A stretch of 38,887 bases of DNA from a virus: positions 1 through 38,887 of the IMG/VR virus record IMGVR_UViG_3300050014_000737; one strand, written 5' to 3'. How positions within the stretch are numbered: the first letter of the stretch is position 1; each line of letters opens with the position of its first letter. Below are positions 24,475 through 30,551 of the stretch, one piece after another. Position numbers and translations under genes: made by a program. Under the pieces are notes generated by a model that ran no database searches, was not told the origin of the DNA, and was given only the letters and a program-made list of their open reading frames with translations.

Positions 24475-24491
24475 TTACATAACACCACCTC
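24475..24491 (-). promoter_or_regulatory. Shine-Dalgarno with start-stop codon pair before terS
   Basis: On the minus strand GGAGG is followed six bases later by ATG-TAA and then directly by the terS ATG. The ribosome site is better spaced for the dead-end ATG than for the terS ATG, which is 12 bases away. Start-stop pairs can reduce or delay initiation at a downstream start. Function here is inferred. Confidence 0.5.
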
Positions 24492-24756
24492 CACCTGAAA
24501 ATCTTTAATTCATTGTGCAATCATGGCTTGCCGCCACTTGCAACCATTATAATAAGACTGATAGTGGCCACCAATGCCAGTATATTCGCGATCGTTCCAA
24601 CATGATAACCACTCCAATCACAGATGATCTACCTAACTATGCTTCCCGCCCCTAGCATTCCCATGAACGTAGACGGCTAGTGAATTGAACAGCCACACAT
24701 AATGACAGCGCAACAGCGCGTACACTCTTGTCGTTAGGTACAATGCCCACGTGTCC
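24492..24756. other. Non-coding stretch upstream of the terminase genes
   Basis: No convincing gene. One minus-strand frame has a hydrophobic run (IANILALVATISLIIMVASG) but lacks ATG, GTG or TTG at a sensible place. A short direct repeat (ACAGCGC twice, 24706-24719) is present. Because a terminator lies just upstream, the late promoter for the terminase unit, or the target of the late regulator, should be here, but I see no clear sigma-70 promoter. Confidence 0.5.
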
Positions 24757-24796
24757 TTAAATAAAAATAAAAAGAGCCCGGCTCACTGCCAGACTC
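24757..24796 (-). terminator. Strong intrinsic terminator after the Spo0E-like gene
   Basis: On the minus strand GAGTCTGGC-AGTGA-GCCGGGCTC folds into a nine-base-pair stem with two G-U pairs, followed by CTTTTTATTTTTATTT. It starts 17 bases after the Spo0E-like stop and would block read-through into the terminase genes. Confidence 0.9.
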
Positions 24797-24813
24797 ATCG
24801 ATATATGTATATG

Positions 24814-24975
24814 TTAACTTGCCCCTTGGACCTCTAATTGCGATTTATAATATTGATTAATTAACTCATCAAGCATTTGACTCGCTTTGATCACTTGCGG
24901 ATCCTGAAAACCCTTCTCAATTCCTAAATGAGCCAGTTCTTGACGTACCTTTTCTATTTTTTCGATGATGCTCAA
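24814..24975 (-). CDS. Spo0E-family aspartyl-phosphate phosphatase
   Basis: A 53-aa protein starting at TTG, seven bases after AGGAGGGGGG. It reads MSIIEKIEKVRQELAHLG, then a linker and ASQMLDELINQYY, which contains the family's SQxLD core (Ser32, Gln33, Leu35, Asp36) in the second helix. Two antiparallel helices and this length are typical. Known members dephosphorylate Spo0A~P and delay sporulation. It stands alone between a terminator and a divergent rightward gene, so it is probably expressed independently of the lytic genes. Family membership is a strong pattern match; the effect on the host is inferred. Confidence 0.82.
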   Translation of the reverse strand: MSIIEKIEKVRQELAHLGIEKGFQDPQVIKASQMLDELINQYYKSQLEVQGAS

Positions 24976-25007
24976 GGAAATACCCCCCTCCTATTGCTCC
25001 TATATGC

Positions 25008-25017
25008 TTCTACAAAA
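25008..25017 (-). promoter_or_regulatory. 0A-box-like sequence upstream of the Spo0E-like gene
   Basis: The minus strand reads TTTTGTAGAA, one base different from a good Spo0A box core (TGTCGAA), 32 bases before the TTG start. A single near-match is weak evidence. If real it would link expression of the phosphatase to Spo0A activity. Confidence 0.25.
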
Positions 25018-25066
25018 GGGAGTGGTTTCCTGCACCTTTTTACAACATTCCGTTTTTTTCTTGCGG

Positions 25067-25075
25067 TGTTATAAT
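25067..25075 (+). promoter_or_regulatory. Extended -10 promoter for the rightward membrane gene
   Basis: TGTTATAAT is a perfect extended -10 element 40 bases before the rightward ATG. No good -35 is visible (TTCCGT at 25048-25053 is poor), which is usual for extended -10 promoters. Confidence 0.6.
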
Positions 25076-25115
25076 TTATTTATTACAGGTAGCTTTATCT
25101 GGAGGTTTTGGAGCG

Positions 25116-25379
25116 ATGTCTTTGATCAATTGGCATGAAATATTCGTGAAAACTATAAACATATTAATGCCTAACCTTGTTAAGATCTTCTGGCCAATAT
25201 TGTTCCCCGTCGTACTCGGGTCAATAACATTATTCGTAATAAAAAAGGTCCACGGCAGACTCGTATACGACTTTAGTCTCCTATCCGGAGACAGTCGCAG
25301 GGAAGCTAACAGTAAAGTTAAAAAAGCTAACAATTTTATCGATCTAATATCGTGGATCCTAAATATCTTCGGCAAATAG
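25116..25379 (+). CDS. Orphan rightward small membrane protein (possible moron)
   Basis: An 87-aa protein, one of only two rightward genes. One membrane helix spans about residues 23-43 (KIFWPILFPVVLGSITLFV), followed by a basic stretch and a charged loop, then an amphipathic C-terminal helix (NNFIDLISWILNIFGK). GGAGG lies ten bases before the ATG. It has its own extended -10 promoter and a bidirectional terminator downstream. That autonomous layout is typical of lysogenically expressed morons. No family recognised; a role in host surface or exclusion is speculation. Confidence 0.68.
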   Translation: MSLINWHEIFVKTINILMPNLVKIFWPILFPVVLGSITLFVIKKVHGRLVYDFSLLSGDSRREANSKVKKANNFIDLISWILNIFGK

Positions 25380-25440
25380 CCATACATAGGCTTGTCGGGC
25401 AAATTGATACAACATCTAAAAGTCCTTACAAGCTTCCAAT

Positions 25441-25476
25441 ATAAAAAGCCCCCATAGGGGCTGATTATTTTGTCTT
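25441..25476. terminator. Bidirectional intrinsic terminator
   Basis: AGCCCC-CATA-GGGGCT (25447-25462) is a perfect six-base-pair hairpin. Leftward it is followed by TTTTTAT, rightward by GATTATTTTGTCTT. It lies between the converging rightward membrane gene and leftward 58-aa gene and would end both. Confidence 0.82.
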
Positions 25477-25530
25477 ACTTTATCAGTTTGTTTTAACTCA
25501 CTCTATATCTGGCGGCATTGTGTGTTTAAA

Positions 25531-25707
25531 TTATTCTTCAACTTCTTCTATTGAAGAAATATGACTTGGATTAATTTTTAGTCTTTCCTTTAAATCAACA
25601 AAGCTGTTTATCAATATTCCCAATTGATTATGGATCTTATTATCGAGGCTCTTTTGGGTCTCGTCAACAATGTATTCTGATCCATTATCCATTCTGATTT
25701 TTAACAT
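25531..25707 (-). CDS. Small protein of unknown function, 58 aa
   Basis: I start at the ATG seven bases after GAGGGG; longer in-frame extensions run through the promoter and ribosome site. The protein begins MLKIRMDNGSEYIVDETQ, then has a helical middle and an acidic end (SSIEEVEE). No family recognised. It is the first gene upstream of the bidirectional terminator and appears to have its own promoter. Confidence 0.65.
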   Translation of the reverse strand: MLKIRMDNGSEYIVDETQKSLDNKIHNQLGILINSFVDLKERLKINPSHISSIEEVEE

Positions 25708-25732
25708 ATTATTTCCCCTCTCGTTTTTCCTA

Positions 25733-25760
25733 ATTCTACCACGAAAGATGAATAATACAA
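25733..25760 (-). promoter_or_regulatory. Putative sigma-70-type promoter for the 58-aa gene
   Basis: On the minus strand TTGTAT, a 16-base spacer, and TAGAAT precede the 58-aa gene by about 25 bases. Both hexamers differ from consensus by one or two bases and spacing is acceptable. Confidence 0.45.
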
Positions 25761-25789
25761 GCTCCGGCTTTTGGTAAGGCAAGCCCAAT

Positions 25790-25885
25790 TTAAACGAGGG
25801 CCGCATCCCCTTCTCCAAAGGTTTCATTTGTTACCGATAATCCGCGCTCGTGTATGTAATTTTCCATTTCCAGTGTATCACGCAT
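25790..25885 (-). CDS. Possible 31-aa peptide
   Basis: A short frame reading MRDTLEMENYIHERGLSVTN and ending EGDAALV lies between the late-regulator candidate and the 58-aa gene. Amino-acid composition looks protein-like, but there is no clear ribosome site and nothing to compare it with. It may be a remnant. Confidence 0.28.
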   Translation of the reverse strand: MRDTLEMENYIHERGLSVTNETFGEGDAALV

Positions 25886-25908
25886 TTAAAGTGTTTTTAA
25901 TGACAAAA

Positions 25909-26472
25909 TTAATTGCACCTCAGAAGACGACTTGCACTATCAGTTGTGTAGACCGATGCAGTGGGTTCCCAGTATCCCATCAGTTCGCCCAAGGTCTGAT
26001 ATATTTCGCTCTGCCAGCGATAAAAGGTGCGGTTAGGACTCCCCGGTCGACCTGTCCTCCAAGTGGAATGGGCCAAGAAAGGGAGGGCATCGAGTACAAG
26101 CTGCGACCGGATCTTAACCAAGGTGCTGTCGCCGGCCCACCAGTAGCGACGGATAAAGGTTTCCCGGTCGGCATCTCCCTGAGCCGCCTGGCGGACGATG
26201 GTTTCCATGTGGGCCCGGTAGTGGGTGCCCTTGATTATTTTTTCATTGGCAGTTAAAAAGTTCATTACGATCCGTTCGTTCTGACAGGTGCTGTCTCCAC
26301 CGGGCGAGCCCTCCTGCAGTTCGTATGTAGGGGTGATGCGGGAACCGTTGAGTAGATAATCGTTCATGATCTCTGTCTGGTGTTCGATGATGGTTCCCCA
26401 GACAACATGCATCCTCATATCTCGGTCGACCTGTGTCATCCATTCAGGGCGCTTCCCGCGCGGCCGGCTCAC
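25909..26472 (-). CDS. Probable late transcription regulator (ArpU/RinA-like position)
   Basis: A 187-aa protein. I use the GTG eight bases after GGAGG; an upstream TTG has no ribosome site. Residues near the C-terminus (FIRRYWWAGDSTLVKIRSQL ... SPNRTFYRWQSEIYQTLGELMGYW) resemble the sigma-region-4/HTH end of ArpU/RinA-type activators, where 'RTFYRWxxEI' is typical. Such genes usually sit just before the terminase genes and switch on late transcription. The family call is tentative, resting on that C-terminal pattern and on position. Confidence 0.6.
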   Translation of the reverse strand: MSRPRGKRPEWMTQVDRDMRMHVVWGTIIEHQTEIMNDYLLNGSRITPTYELQEGSPGGDSTCQNERIVMNFLTANEKIIKGTHYRAHMETIVRQAAQGDADRETFIRRYWWAGDSTLVKIRSQLVLDALPFLAHSTWRTGRPGSPNRTFYRWQSEIYQTLGELMGYWEPTASVYTTDSASRLLRCN

Positions 26473-26503
26473 CTCCGCGGCCTCCAATACTTGCTTCTTA
26501 TCA

Positions 26504-27529
26504 TCAGCGTCTCGACCTCACTTCCATCAGCCCAAGGATGCCATGGCCAATTATGTCCATCCATGTGTCCTCGACGCTCTCAAAATTGGCGATCGATTTT
26601 TGTAGCCAAGTAAGATTAATGAGTCTTTCGATCTTATCACTGGCCCGCACTAGACAGCCGGCACTCCCGAACTTCTTTATGTTGTCCACGCCGTAATCCT
26701 GCTGCTTAAGATCAAGCAGGCAGACGATTTCTTCGGCAATTATGTGGTGCTCAGGTATGTAGTTGTGATTTGGGAAAAACGGAATAGGCTCATCATTCAG
26801 AGCGGTGAATTCGTCATCAAGTGTGAGGCGCTCGAAGGCCGCTTGTAGATCATCTTTTTTTAGAAAGGCCGCGTTCATCGCTTCTTTAAAGTTCTCAGGC
26901 TCGATCCCATTTACAGTAATACCGGTAACCGGCGGAATTGCTCGTGGGTGTGGGCTTTCTGTCTCGCTCATGATCGTCTCGGCCATACAGACATCAGCTA
27001 TAGTCAAATCCGCCAAAGATTTATCAAATACTTCGTGCCCTTCTATGTGACAAGATTTCTCAAGCCTAACCTCTTGCGGTTTAACCGGACATACAGCGGT
27101 GGGCGTTTCCGCTATGTGATCGTTATGTGATTGTTCTGCTTTGACAACTGGCTTTTCAATCAATTCCGCTTCCTGCAGCCATCGTCTTACTACCGACCAA
27201 CTTACTCCATATTCCTTGGCCAATTGATCGATTTTACAACTTAAGCGTTCAAAATCCTTTTTTAAATCCGCCTTTTCTGGGGCTTGTATTTTTGCTGGCA
27301 TCCCTTCATCCTCCTTGTTTTTAATGTTGTGTATATATGTACCGACGTATCCTTCCGGGAAGGGAGGGTCAGTGCGGATAAACTCCCCCTTGGTTCCGTC
27401 CGGAGCCAACTTGAACACCCGGACGGTGTTGTCGACGAACTTGTCGGGTGGCGCTGCGTCCGGGGCAAACTCATCCCCGAACACGGTCGGGAGCACCTTG
27501 TTACTGCCGTCGAAGATGCGAACGATCAT
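26504..27529 (-). CDS. Composite protein with C-terminal DUF1599-like domain and internal ribosome site
   Basis: A 341-aa protein. Residues 1-76 form one block (RIFDGSNKVLPTVFGDEFAP ... NTVRVFKLAPDGTKGEFIRT). Residues about 90-130 contain a probable HTH (IDQLAKEYGVSWSVVRRWLQ). Residues about 265-341 (EEIVCLLDLKQQDYGVDNIK ... ESVEDTWMDIIGHGILGLM) resemble DUF1599, a nucleotide-modification-associated domain. AAGGAGG lies eight bases before Met77, so a 265-aa short form is likely. It overlaps the next upstream gene by four bases. Confidence 0.62.
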   Translation of the reverse strand: MIVRIFDGSNKVLPTVFGDEFAPDAAPPDKFVDNTVRVFKLAPDGTKGEFIRTDPPFPEGYVGTYIHNIKNKEDEGMPAKIQAPEKADLKKDFERLSCKIDQLAKEYGVSWSVVRRWLQEAELIEKPVVKAEQSHNDHIAETPTAVCPVKPQEVRLEKSCHIEGHEVFDKSLADLTIADVCMAETIMSETESPHPRAIPPVTGITVNGIEPENFKEAMNAAFLKKDDLQAAFERLTLDDEFTALNDEPIPFFPNHNYIPEHHIIAEEIVCLLDLKQQDYGVDNIKKFGSAGCLVRASDKIERLINLTWLQKSIANFESVEDTWMDIIGHGILGLMEVRSRR

Positions 27530-27756
27530 CGAGTGAAGCGGCTAAGGTTGCCGCCACAAATGGAGCATTGCTTTGAGTTATGCTTAAATATCATCGCAAG
27601 AGGTGCACAAAGTAGATAGGCCAAGCAACCCATTTTCTTGTGTACCGGGCGCACCTTGCGGTTGCAATACTTGCAAAAATACATTCCACCATCTCCGTAC
27701 GCCGGTCCAATGACCAGCCACACTATTATCCCGATAATAATTAACCATCCGAGCAT
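27526..27756 (-). CDS. Small membrane protein with zinc ribbon
   Basis: A 76-aa protein. Residues 1-20 form a hydrophobic membrane segment (MLGWLIIIGIIVWLVIG). Two Cys pairs, FCKYCNRKV at about 27-35 and QCSICGGN at about 63-70, form a zinc-ribbon pattern, separated by a second hydrophobic stretch (CLAYLLCAPLAMIF). Function unknown. It overlaps the following gene by four bases. Confidence 0.7.
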   Translation of the reverse strand: MLGWLIIIGIIVWLVIGPAYGDGGMYFCKYCNRKVRPVHKKMGCLAYLLCAPLAMIFKHNSKQCSICGGNLSRFTR

Positions 27757-27767
27757 GATTTGTTCAC

Positions 27768-27902
27768 CTACGCATTCTTTTCAAGATCCATCCAACAGTT
27801 CTGTTGACCACAAGGTCCTGCAATTAGATCAGGTCTATTATTGGGATCAATCCCTTTATTGTACTGACAATTGGTGCAATCACGGTTGTTGTCTTTGCGC
27901 AT
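27768..27902 (-). CDS. Tiny Cys-rich protein, 44 aa
   Basis: Begins MRKDNNRDCTNCQYNKGIDP. Cys9-x2-Cys12 and Cys31-x4-Cys36 suggest a small zinc-binding knuckle. The ATG overlaps the preceding stop (TAATG), so translation is probably coupled. GGGG near the end of the preceding gene could serve as a ribosome site. The gene was easy to miss because of its size. Confidence 0.6.
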   Translation of the reverse strand: MRKDNNRDCTNCQYNKGIDPNNRPDLIAGPCGQQNCWMDLEKNA

Positions 27903-28177
27903 TAAATCAACCCCAGCGGGCCCTTCCCTCGTGCGAGCAACTTAGCTCGAGCCTTCACCTGCTCCGCCTCAAACCCCCTTAGCATCTGCTTGTTGGCCTC
28001 AATCCCGGCATTGATGATGTTGGCTCCGGACTCGATTAGATACAATGGTGGTCCGGCGCAGGTCATCTCGCCTGCCAATCCGTCGCTGACCGCCAGGATA
28101 AAGGCATCTACGTTGGGATACTCCTTGACGATCGTCCCGTCCTCCGTGTTTGTAACTGTGATTTGATATTTAGTCAT
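27902..28177 (-). CDS. Phage protein of unknown function, 91 aa
   Basis: Begins MTKYQITVTNTEDGTIVKEY and has a mixed beta then helical layout (INAGIEANKQMLRGFEAEQV). AGGAGGAGAAAAAATA precedes the ATG, which overlaps the previous stop. The pattern suggests a small DNA- or protein-binding phage protein, but I recognise no family. Confidence 0.68.
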   Translation of the reverse strand: MTKYQITVTNTEDGTIVKEYPNVDAFILAVSDGLAGEMTCAGPPLYLIESGANIINAGIEANKQMLRGFEAEQVKARAKLLARGKGPLGLI

Positions 28178-28332
28178 TATTTTTTCTCCTCCTCCTTCAC
28201 ATTAACTGCTAAAAAACAAAACATACCAGGAAACCCGCAAGCCTTATCGCAAGTTCGTTGTTCATCGCAACTACTGCAGCATAGTCCATCATGTTTATGG
28301 CAGTATCGGTGCGGACTCTTGCAGACCTTCAC
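28177..28332 (-). CDS. Small Cys-rich protein, 51 aa
   Basis: A 51-aa frame starting at GTG, whose GTGA overlaps the stop of the 27-aa membrane peptide. It reads MKVCKSPHRYCHKHDGLCCS, then SCDEQRTCDKACGFPGMFCF, with nine Cys in 51 residues, suggesting two metal sites or disulphides. A longer frame to a TTG at 28437 overlaps RusA and the peptide; the short version fits the coupled spacing better. Confidence 0.6.
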   Translation of the reverse strand: MKVCKSPHRYCHKHDGLCCSSCDEQRTCDKACGFPGMFCFLAVNVKEEEKK

Positions 28333-28412
28333 CTCAACCACCACCTTACTGCCCCCAATACCATAGCTATCATTAGCAATAATGTCGCGGCGGTGATTGT
28401 AACCAGGATCAT
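28329..28412 (-). CDS. Tiny membrane peptide, 27 aa
   Basis: The ATG overlaps the RusA stop (ATGA) and GAGGAGG lies seven bases before it. It reads MILVTITAATLLLMIAMV and ends VRWWLR, a single membrane helix with a positive end. Its own stop overlaps the next GTG start. The good ribosome site and four-base overlaps on both sides support a real gene; function unknown. Confidence 0.6.
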   Translation of the reverse strand: MILVTITAATLLLMIAMVLGAVRWWLR

Positions 28413-28822
28413 CGGCTGACCTCCTCAATAATCTCAATTTCCACGCGGGGATTCTGCTTGTCTACCCCAACTATTCTCGACCCATCAAACGTTGTAATAT
28501 CACGGTCGTTGAATATAACCCCGGCCTTTTCGAGAATGTCGCAGGTTGCCTGAAGGACTCCTATCAAGTCTGGCCACCCGCTTCTATTCGGCATCCAATA
28601 CCGGGCACTTAGATTTAATCTCGCGCCTGGCTCAAATCTCTGACCGCGATAACCCTTAAGCTGCCAAAGACAATCAGTTTCGTAATTCTGAAAAGCATCA
28701 CTCTGGGCTATATGCGGTCTGCCCTTCGTACGATAAATCTGCTGGCTGTTCTTTTTGGTTATTGGGCGACCTTTCAAAATTATCAACTGCGCCTGCCTCG
28801 CTTTTAAGTTGGTTTGGGTCAT
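28409..28822 (-). CDS. rusA: RusA-family Holliday junction resolvase
   Basis: A 137-aa protein. GRPITKKNSQQIYR near the N-terminus and WPDLIGVLQATCDILEKAGV, then NDRDI, give the RusA pattern with conserved Asp residues for metal binding. It resolves branched replication and recombination intermediates before packaging. It overlaps both neighbours by four bases and sits next to the replication genes, as in many Firmicutes phages. Confidence 0.9.
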   Translation of the reverse strand: MTQTNLKARQAQLIILKGRPITKKNSQQIYRTKGRPHIAQSDAFQNYETDCLWQLKGYRGQRFEPGARLNLSARYWMPNRSGWPDLIGVLQATCDILEKAGVIFNDRDITTFDGSRIVGVDKQNPRVEIEIIEEVSR

Positions 28823-29118
28823 TCATCATCCTTCACACAATACAACGGGGCGTATCCGCCGTTGATTATGGCTGCCGGCGAGCTCCCTTCATCGGGGGGC
28901 CTTTTCTTCTCCCCTATCCTTTCGGGGTTGAGTATGTTGGCCAAGGTTGGGGGGTATTGATTAAAGGCAGCGTATTTGTCTAATCTCTTAATGGCCGTGT
29001 CATATTCAATTTCCGATAGATTCCTTGCCCAGGCCTGTACTCTCTCCGGAGCTGGCTCAAAAGTTGAATATAGTCCCCAAACTTGTTTCAAAAACATGGC
29101 CGTTTGCTTTTTATCCAC
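28819..29118 (-). CDS. Replicative helicase loader/inhibitor (G39P-like)
   Basis: A 99-aa protein. 'KQTAMFLKQVWGLYSTFEP' and 'VQAWARNLSEIEYDTAIKRLDKYA' are the family's helical N-terminal pattern, ending in a 'YPPTLANIL' turn before an unstructured tail. SPP1 G39P-type proteins bind the host or phage replicative helicase and deliver it to the origin complex. It follows the replication-initiator-like gene by two bases and overlaps RusA. Confidence 0.75.
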   Translation of the reverse strand: MDKKQTAMFLKQVWGLYSTFEPAPERVQAWARNLSEIEYDTAIKRLDKYAAFNQYPPTLANILNPERIGEKKRPPDEGSSPAAIINGGYAPLYCVKDDE

Positions 29119-29120
29119 GG

Positions 29121-29972
29121 TTAAGCCTCCAGTCCCAAGTATTTGTCAATCAGATCAGCCTTGGTTTCTGTCTTGCTTGGGCTGGCTCGTCCGCCTTTTA
29201 ATGCATCGTCGATGGTTGTATTTCTGAGTATGCCCGCAAAATAATTCTCTTTTTTACTATGTAAGTCAGGCTTGTTTATCACGGTACTGCAGGCATAATC
29301 GACTATCAAGGGGTCATATTTGTGCATATCCTCGTATATTTTGGCAGTTACACTGACTGCCAAGTTTCCGCTTATTCTGGTTGTGCGCAGAATATCAAAA
29401 TATAAATCAATATTTTTTAACTGTTCAGAAGAATATCGAGAACGAAATTGTTCAATTTCGAGAGATAAGATATTACCCTTACCCTTATCTTTATCATTAC
29501 CCTTACCCTTACCCTTACCCTTACCCTTACCCTTACCCTTACCCGATGGTTCTTCATAGGTGTTTTGCGTATCCTTTGAAGGACCTTCGGAGGTACTTAA
29601 TAGGTCTTTATAATATTCCATTAGTTCCTCGGCAAATGGATGATCAAGAGTATCAAGGTCTTTAAGGATACTCTTGATCTCATTGGGGCTCATTTTCTGG
29701 TATTTGATAGCATTAATAATCCAAATTATAGATTGATCGTGGTCATACTTAATGAGTCCATTGGCCACTAATTCATCCAAGGCAGACCTTACTTGGTCGG
29801 CTGAGATATCGGTCTCATTTGAAATTGTTTTAGGAGTTATGCGGTAAAGCGCAGACTCGTTCCGGTGACTATTACTAAAGAGATATATAAAAGCGAATTT
29901 ACCATTTGACGATAATGCCTGAAAGTCAGGACTTGACCAAATTTTTACATGGATTTGGCGATATGTAGCCAT
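29121..29972 (-). CDS. Replication initiator-like protein with winged helix and (Lys-Gly) linker
   Basis: A 283-aa protein. Residues about 1-95 form a winged-helix-like domain ('RQIHVKIWSSPDFQALSSNG', 'ISADQVRSALDELVANGLI', 'WIINAIKYQKMSPNE'), the pattern of phage replication initiators with DnaD-like architecture. Residues about 145-170 are a run of alternating Gly and Lys. The C-terminal part (YEDMHKYDPLIVDYACSTVI ... YFAGILRN) is a second helical block. It is followed by the helicase loader. The linker is encoded by a hexamer repeat. Confidence 0.75.
   Translation of the reverse strand: MATYRQIHVKIWSSPDFQALSSNGKFAFIYLFSNSHRNESALYRITPKTISNETDISADQVRSALDELVANGLIKYDHDQSIIWIINAIKYQKMSPNEIKSILKDLDTLDHPFAEELMEYYKDLLSTSEGPSKDTQNTYEEPSGKGKGKGKGKGKGKGNDKDKGKGNILSLEIEQFRSRYSSEQLKNIDLYFDILRTTRISGNLAVSVTAKIYEDMHKYDPLIVDYACSTVINKPDLHSKKENYFAGILRNTTIDDALKGGRASPSKTETKADLIDKYLGLEA
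29475..29544 (-). repeat. GGGTAA hexamer repeat, G-quadruplex-capable
   Basis: The coding strand carries eight uninterrupted GGGT units spaced six bases apart (29499-29544 on the plus strand, read there as ACCCTT), and two more at 29475-29486 after an interruption. It encodes alternating Gly-Lys. Four or more GGG runs with three-base loops satisfy the usual G-quadruplex rule. Because the unit is six bases, slippage would change linker length without breaking the frame. Confidence 0.92.
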
Positions 29973-29985
29973 TAATATACACCTC

Positions 29986-30537
29986 TCACTTAAATTGATT
30001 GATTAAATTAATAGTAACATCATAAATTTCATCAGCACATTTATGAGGATCTGCATATATCTCACTACCGGTAAATCTTACAACTGTATAACCCGCTTTT
30101 ATTAATGCCCTTTCTCGCTGTTTGTCGGCCCTAGCTTGCTGTTTGGTTTTTTCGTGGAAATCATGCCCATCACATTCAATGGCTATCTGAACAGATTTAT
30201 CATTAGGCAACAATAAGGCCAATAAGAAATCGAGATAGTAAGTTTTAGCCTCTATTTTTACTGCATGTTGCGGCTCAAATATTACTGTTTCCAATTGGTT
30301 AGATAATTTCGCTCTATGTTTTAGTGGGTACATGTGCCCGCTTTGTCTCCATGCTAAAAACAATGCTTGTTCAATCGGTGATTTAATATCCATCAAAGTG
30401 GCATCAAGATAATCAAAAGCGCAACATATTTCATCCCATAAAAATTTCTTTACCGGATCGCTATATTGTTCAATATCTTCGACAAACTCCTCTAATGAGC
30501 GTTCACCGATAGCAAACCCCTTAATCATGTAATCCAT
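29986..30537 (-). CDS. Vsr/DUF559-like PD-(D/E)XK nuclease
   Basis: A 183-aa protein. SPIEQALFLAW (Glu56), YYLDFLLAL (Asp103), IAIECDGHDFHEKTKQQARA (Glu121, Asp123) and the following YTVVRFTGSEI strand match the PD-(D/E)XK pattern of DUF559 and very-short-patch-repair-type endonucleases. The N-terminal 50 residues are helical. In a phage this could act in replication, host DNA breakdown or competition; the substrate is unknown. Confidence 0.75.
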   Translation of the reverse strand: MDYMIKGFAIGERSLEEFVEDIEQYSDPVKKFLWDEICCAFDYLDATLMDIKSPIEQALFLAWRQSGHMYPLKHRAKLSNQLETVIFEPQHAVKIEAKTYYLDFLLALLLPNDKSVQIAIECDGHDFHEKTKQQARADKQRERALIKAGYTVVRFTGSEIYADPHKCADEIYDVTINLINQFK

Positions 30538-30551
30538 CCAATCTCACCTTC

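Noticed and set aside
25076-25402. A 108-codon leftward frame opposite the rightward membrane protein gene.
   Set aside because: The rightward frame has a promoter, a ribosome site and a sensible membrane helix; the leftward frame has none and would cross the divergent control region.
28177-28437. A longer 86-codon version of the Cys-rich gene starting at a TTG.
   Set aside because: It overlaps RusA and the whole 27-aa membrane peptide; the GTG overlapping the peptide stop fits better.
29475-29544. The hexamer repeat as a true linear-genome telomere or CRISPR-like array.
   Set aside because: It lies inside an intact coding frame, is not terminal, and has no spacers.
29320-29665. Rightward frames reading Leu-Pro or Tyr-Pro repeats.
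   Set aside because: They are the antisense readings of the GGGTAA repeat in the replication gene.
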